Shown piece by piece: positions 60,461 through 64,000 of a stretch of 64,000 nt of DNA. Source of the DNA: Centroberyx gerrardi. Lineage: Eukaryota; Chordata; Actinopteri; Beryciformes; Berycidae. The translations under genes were made by a program, and so were the position numbers. The number at the start of each line of letters is the position of its first letter. Positions within the stretch are counted from its first letter, which is position 1. The notes under the pieces were generated by a model. It made no database searches. It saw only the letters and a program-made list of their open reading frames with translations, and was not told the origin of the DNA. The stretch spans positions 21,908,063 through 21,972,062 of the forward strand of contig NC_135998.1 in NCBI RefSeq assembly GCF_048128805.1, given 5' to 3'.

Positions 60461-61924
60461 TTTTTAGCTATTTATCTAGTTTGCTTGCTAGGTACCAGTG
60501 AGCACACTTAGGCTGTGTTTGATGGTATTTTGGAGGAGTGAGGGCTGTGTCTGTTTAGCACGTATCATGCAACACTGCACTCTGTGTGGCAACTGGGTCA
60601 GAATGAATTGTCAACCTACATTCATACGCAGGCCTGATCAAACTTTGAGTTTGACTCACTGAGGCTTAGTGGATTAGTTTTAAGAGCAAATGCCCAGTGT
60701 ACCTGGTGATAAAGTCGGGCTATTTGGGTGCACAGTACTATTTACTTGGGGATATGAACTTTATTTGCATATATTTCTTAGTGAAGTTGTCAATTGCAAA
60801 AATGAACGAGGAGATTAATGAAATGATTCCCTGATTTACAAAAGAAGAAAACACTAATTTCTTAATGGATTGCAGGCTAAAAAGCAGGTCTTAATCTCTC
60901 ATCCTAGCTTACTATTGCATGATCCATGTGCTACAACATTGTACTGGAGAGATACCAGTGGCTGAAGACAAGGTGTTAGGGAGGAGGAGGATAAAGAGAA
61001 CAATATATGATAAATAGGGCAACATGTCCAAGAATGGAAATTTCAGTAGAAATTTTGTGCATTATGTAAGTAGAAACATTGCCTATTGTAACTTATTCTA
61101 GAGTCCTGCTGTATTTTTTTTTAATTAAATGTGACAGATGTTACCTCAATACATGAAACCAGGCACATCCCATCTACTTTCATCATTTTAACAAATATCA
61201 TTACATAAGTCATGATGAATAAACCTTGTAATTATTGTTCAGATGAAAATAGTCCTCAGTTAAACAGAATAAAACAAAACATCTGTAGACCTCACAAAAA
61301 GCACCAGATAGCACCAAAATTATGCATGACAGGTATTGATAGATTGAGCACAGAATCAGCTGCCAGTTCATATTTTCACCCAGTAAAGGTTGCCCTTCCT
61401 CTTCATGGATCTGGCCCATTGTATAGTTTACAATATGTTATGGTACTTACAATGTGTTTACTTTGACTGAATGGCTCCCAACATATAGGAGCTGCTTCTA
61501 TAATATCCATTGACATTGTTCATGAGGCACAGTAACTCCAATTAATGCTACAGCACTAGTGATATAATTATGTCACTAGAGACCTATTATGAGTATGACT
61601 GTTACATGAGGTTCATAATAATGTGATGCATATTGCATGATGTTAGAGGAGCCCCTACTAATTAACTGGAATTATAGGTATCAATCTCTCTTTTTCACTG
61701 AACCTCTGTCAGCAGCTGATTTGATGCTGTGGGAAATAAAGTCAGCTCAACATTTGATCACTTCTGAGATAAGGCAGCGTAATGCATATATATATTATAT
61801 ATGCATTATGTATTATATATATATTATATATTATAAAATAACCACCAAAACTAATATAGACCCAAGAAAAATATATGTAAATTTCCATTGGTATAAATAT
61901 CAAATCTTTAAATGGATTTACATC

Positions 61925-62115
61925 CCAGCTGGCCAGGTGGACTCAGCCCAATTGTGGCTATAGGGTTTGGCACACTCCATGTTGACTCCATCTGACTCGG
62001 GTGATGTCACCAAGGCCAAATCTGGGCCGGACCCAGTACAATTGGTTGTGGCAGGAGAATTTGTAGCCACAGTTGGGCGGGCTGTGGCATGATATATCTG
62101 GCCCAGCAGTATGTT
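61925..62115. repeat. unclassified repeat-like stretch
   Basis: Recurring TGGGCC/TGGCCC phrases (CAGCTGGCCAGG, TCTGGGCCGGACCC, TCTGGCCCAGCAG) in otherwise AT-rich DNA suggest an old dispersed element. I cannot name the family. Confidence 0.35.
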
Positions 62116-62752
62116 TCATGACTCAGGCTAGAACTGGCATTTATCTGGCAAGTGATGGTGTTAATAAAATCGTCAGCTTACGCACAGCAACACAGTAACA
62201 CTTGCTGGACAACACAAGAGGTGTTGGCTTATCTAGTTAAATTACTAATTAAACTATATCTACACATTTACAACCAAACAAGTCACATAGACCTATGGAC
62301 TTACAGTTCCAAAGCGATGGTGTTTTCACATGATTGTCCATGTCACAGTCTGCGTTTAATGCAGGCTTTTCAAACTTGGATGTTTTTACCTATGTGTATT
62401 TGCCTCTCTGATGGCACTGTGTCTATTGATTTCTGTAACCGTTTTCAAGTCGAAGCAGTAGTTGCATCACCTGCTGGCCTCGGGCTTCTACTCTGAGTCT
62501 GTGTGTTGCTTAGTAAGTTGTAGGCTACCCTTCCAAACTCTGAGCATTTCACTGCAATCTACAACTCCGCTAGTCTATGTCAGTTTCGTTGGCTGATAGG
62601 CTATATCGACTTTTTTTAAGGATGATCAAAAAAGTATTGAGAGGGGGGAAAACCTCTACAATTCTGGTCATGTCGAGCAGTGCAGCACAGTCAGTGTCAA
62701 TTTAGCAACTCCCAATTTAACTCTGGGAACCTGCTCAGTGTGCTGCTTGGAT

Positions 62753-62756
<4 letters not shown>

Positions 62757-62806
<50 letters not shown>
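62757..62806. repeat. (GA)n microsatellite
   Basis: About 50 bases of pure GA repeat in the gene-free region. Confidence 0.95.
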
Positions 62807-62808
<2 letters not shown>

Positions 62809-64000
62809 CCGCCACCCAGCCACCCAAGTGTTTAGCTTGCTGTTAGCAAAATTACTGCTTCAACTTGAAAACAATTACAGAAATCAATGAACTCAGTGCC
62901 ATTAGATAGAGAAATATACACGTATAGGTAAAAACATCTGTGTTAAATGCAGACTGTGTCCATATTTTATAACTTCATATTTGGGCAAGGCTGACGTCAG
63001 ACTTATGAGGGCTATTTCATAATTAAATTTGTTTTGGAGTTGGTAATGCTAAAACCAATTTCATCACATGAGCTAAAGGCTAATAAGGGAACCCACCACT
63101 CCTGTCGCACAGACAGGAGAAAAAATGGATAAGACTAACTTGCATATTATGCACATTCCAGATGCCATTCCATGGCAGTTAGCTAACGCTGCCATAAAAT
63201 GCAACATGACTCGTAGTTTAACCACACTCCGTCAAATCAGCAATGTTAATGCTATTTCGCCTGGACTAGGTCAAAGCGGGCTTATTTTTGTAGAGCATGC
63301 TGCACGCAAAGTGTGCGCTTTGGTGAACTTGATGCCTACGTGATTTGGCCATTACAAGCAATAGGCCCTTTTCACATTGTCATGGTAACAGCTTCCATGT
63401 TGAGAAACTGGTGCAGAACAACTTCCTGCGGCAACTTTCTTTTTGCAACTTAACAATCCAACAAAGACAACAAAAATAACAACACTGTAATGTTTACTAG
63501 CAATAGATACATAATCTAATAACATTATGCAAATTAGGGGATGACTGACATGGATCATACACAAGTGTGATGTAAAATGTAAGGCACCCTTGAGCAAAAT
63601 GGTGTGAAAATAGAGTTGTGTTCCTCCAAATTTCTGGTTTTCACACAGCAGTTTTTTTTTTTTTTAAACTAAACAGTTTTAACAGTTTTAATGTAGGCTA
63701 AGAAAATGAATGAAAATCTTATCTAAATTATTAAAAATATTTTTTGCACTGACTATTTTGAATCAACATTCAAAGTGCTGCCATTTGGCCCAGCATGCAT
63801 ATTCAAGATTGAGTTTCTGGAGAGTTCAACAAGTTTCATAGTGATAGTTTCAACCCAACTTGAGTTATAAGTCATTATGCAACTATCATGTCATAGGCCA
63901 TGCCCACGTTGTCCAATCACAAGCAAACTTCCTAATATTGCTATAACTTGGTCCTAGCCTTTGGTCCACCCACTACGCAGGGAAAGTTGAAACATCACAT

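Larger units (their letters stand above)
54661..64000. other. gene-free region upstream of pcsk5
   Basis: More than 9 kb with no supportable protein-coding gene. All ORFs are short and lack family signatures, apart from transposase relics on the minus strand at 55800-56230 and 60040-60460. It also contains a SINE (56365-56530), a GA microsatellite (62757-62806), an AT-rich palindromic patch (61780-61840) and an unclassified repeat-like stretch near 61925-62115. Long-range regulatory sequence for pcsk5 may lie here but cannot be recognised by eye. Confidence 0.6.

Noticed and set aside
61637..61963. 108-codon plus-strand ORF with Tyr/Ile repeats
   Set aside because: It comes from an AT-rich palindromic patch with no domain or splice context.

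Overview
The window is nuclear DNA from a ray-finned fish, probably a percomorph-like teleost. The genes have many short, phase-consistent exons in compact introns. Protein matches and gene order fit a vertebrate block equivalent to human 9q21. The non-coding DNA is full of CA/GA microsatellites, fish-type SINEs, MITEs and Tc1/hAT/piggyBac-like relics. I see no CRISPR array, RNA gene, prokaryotic operon or intact viral gene. Species and exact paralog names (a/b) cannot be fixed from sequence alone.

Layout. 1-5935 (+): the 3' end of hnrnpk, with the last five coding exons (third KH domain) and the 3' UTR. 6877-14549 (+): a complete seven-exon G-alpha-q gene (gnaq-like, 359 aa). 16804-20942 (+): a complete seven-exon tandem relative (gna14-like, 354 aa) with the same intron positions and phases. 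24587-29554 (+): the BCH-domain end of a prune2-type gene (ten exons, 324 aa from the first internal Met). 54452-31415 (-): a complete 37-exon pcsk5 (proprotein convertase 5/6, membrane B form, 1909 aa by my splice model). It converges tail to tail with prune2. 54453-64000: about 9.5 kb upstream of pcsk5 with no gene, only transposon and SINE relics and simple repeats.

Functional links. The two G-alpha genes are tandem paralogs that couple heptahelical receptors to phospholipase C-beta. prune2 encodes a cytosolic BCH/CRAL-TRIO-like protein. pcsk5 encodes a secretory-pathway subtilisin-like protease with 22 furin-like Cys repeats, a membrane anchor and an acidic sorting tail. They are neighbours by ancient synteny, not because they form one pathway. 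The relative order and orientation gnaq-gna14-prune2-pcsk5 matches human, but no VPS13A or FOXB2 equivalent lies between gna14 and prune2.

Points most worth a second look: substitutions around the catalytic His of pcsk5, including loss of the acidic residue that lines S2 in furin; a gna14 C-terminus ending in Glu instead of the usual Val; a prune2 locus with no room for the PRUNE domain or giant exon; a GC-AG final intron in hnrnpk; and a nested transposon, with a palindromic MITE inserted into another MITE whose uninterrupted sister copy lies 18 kb away. I found no convincing undescribed biological system.
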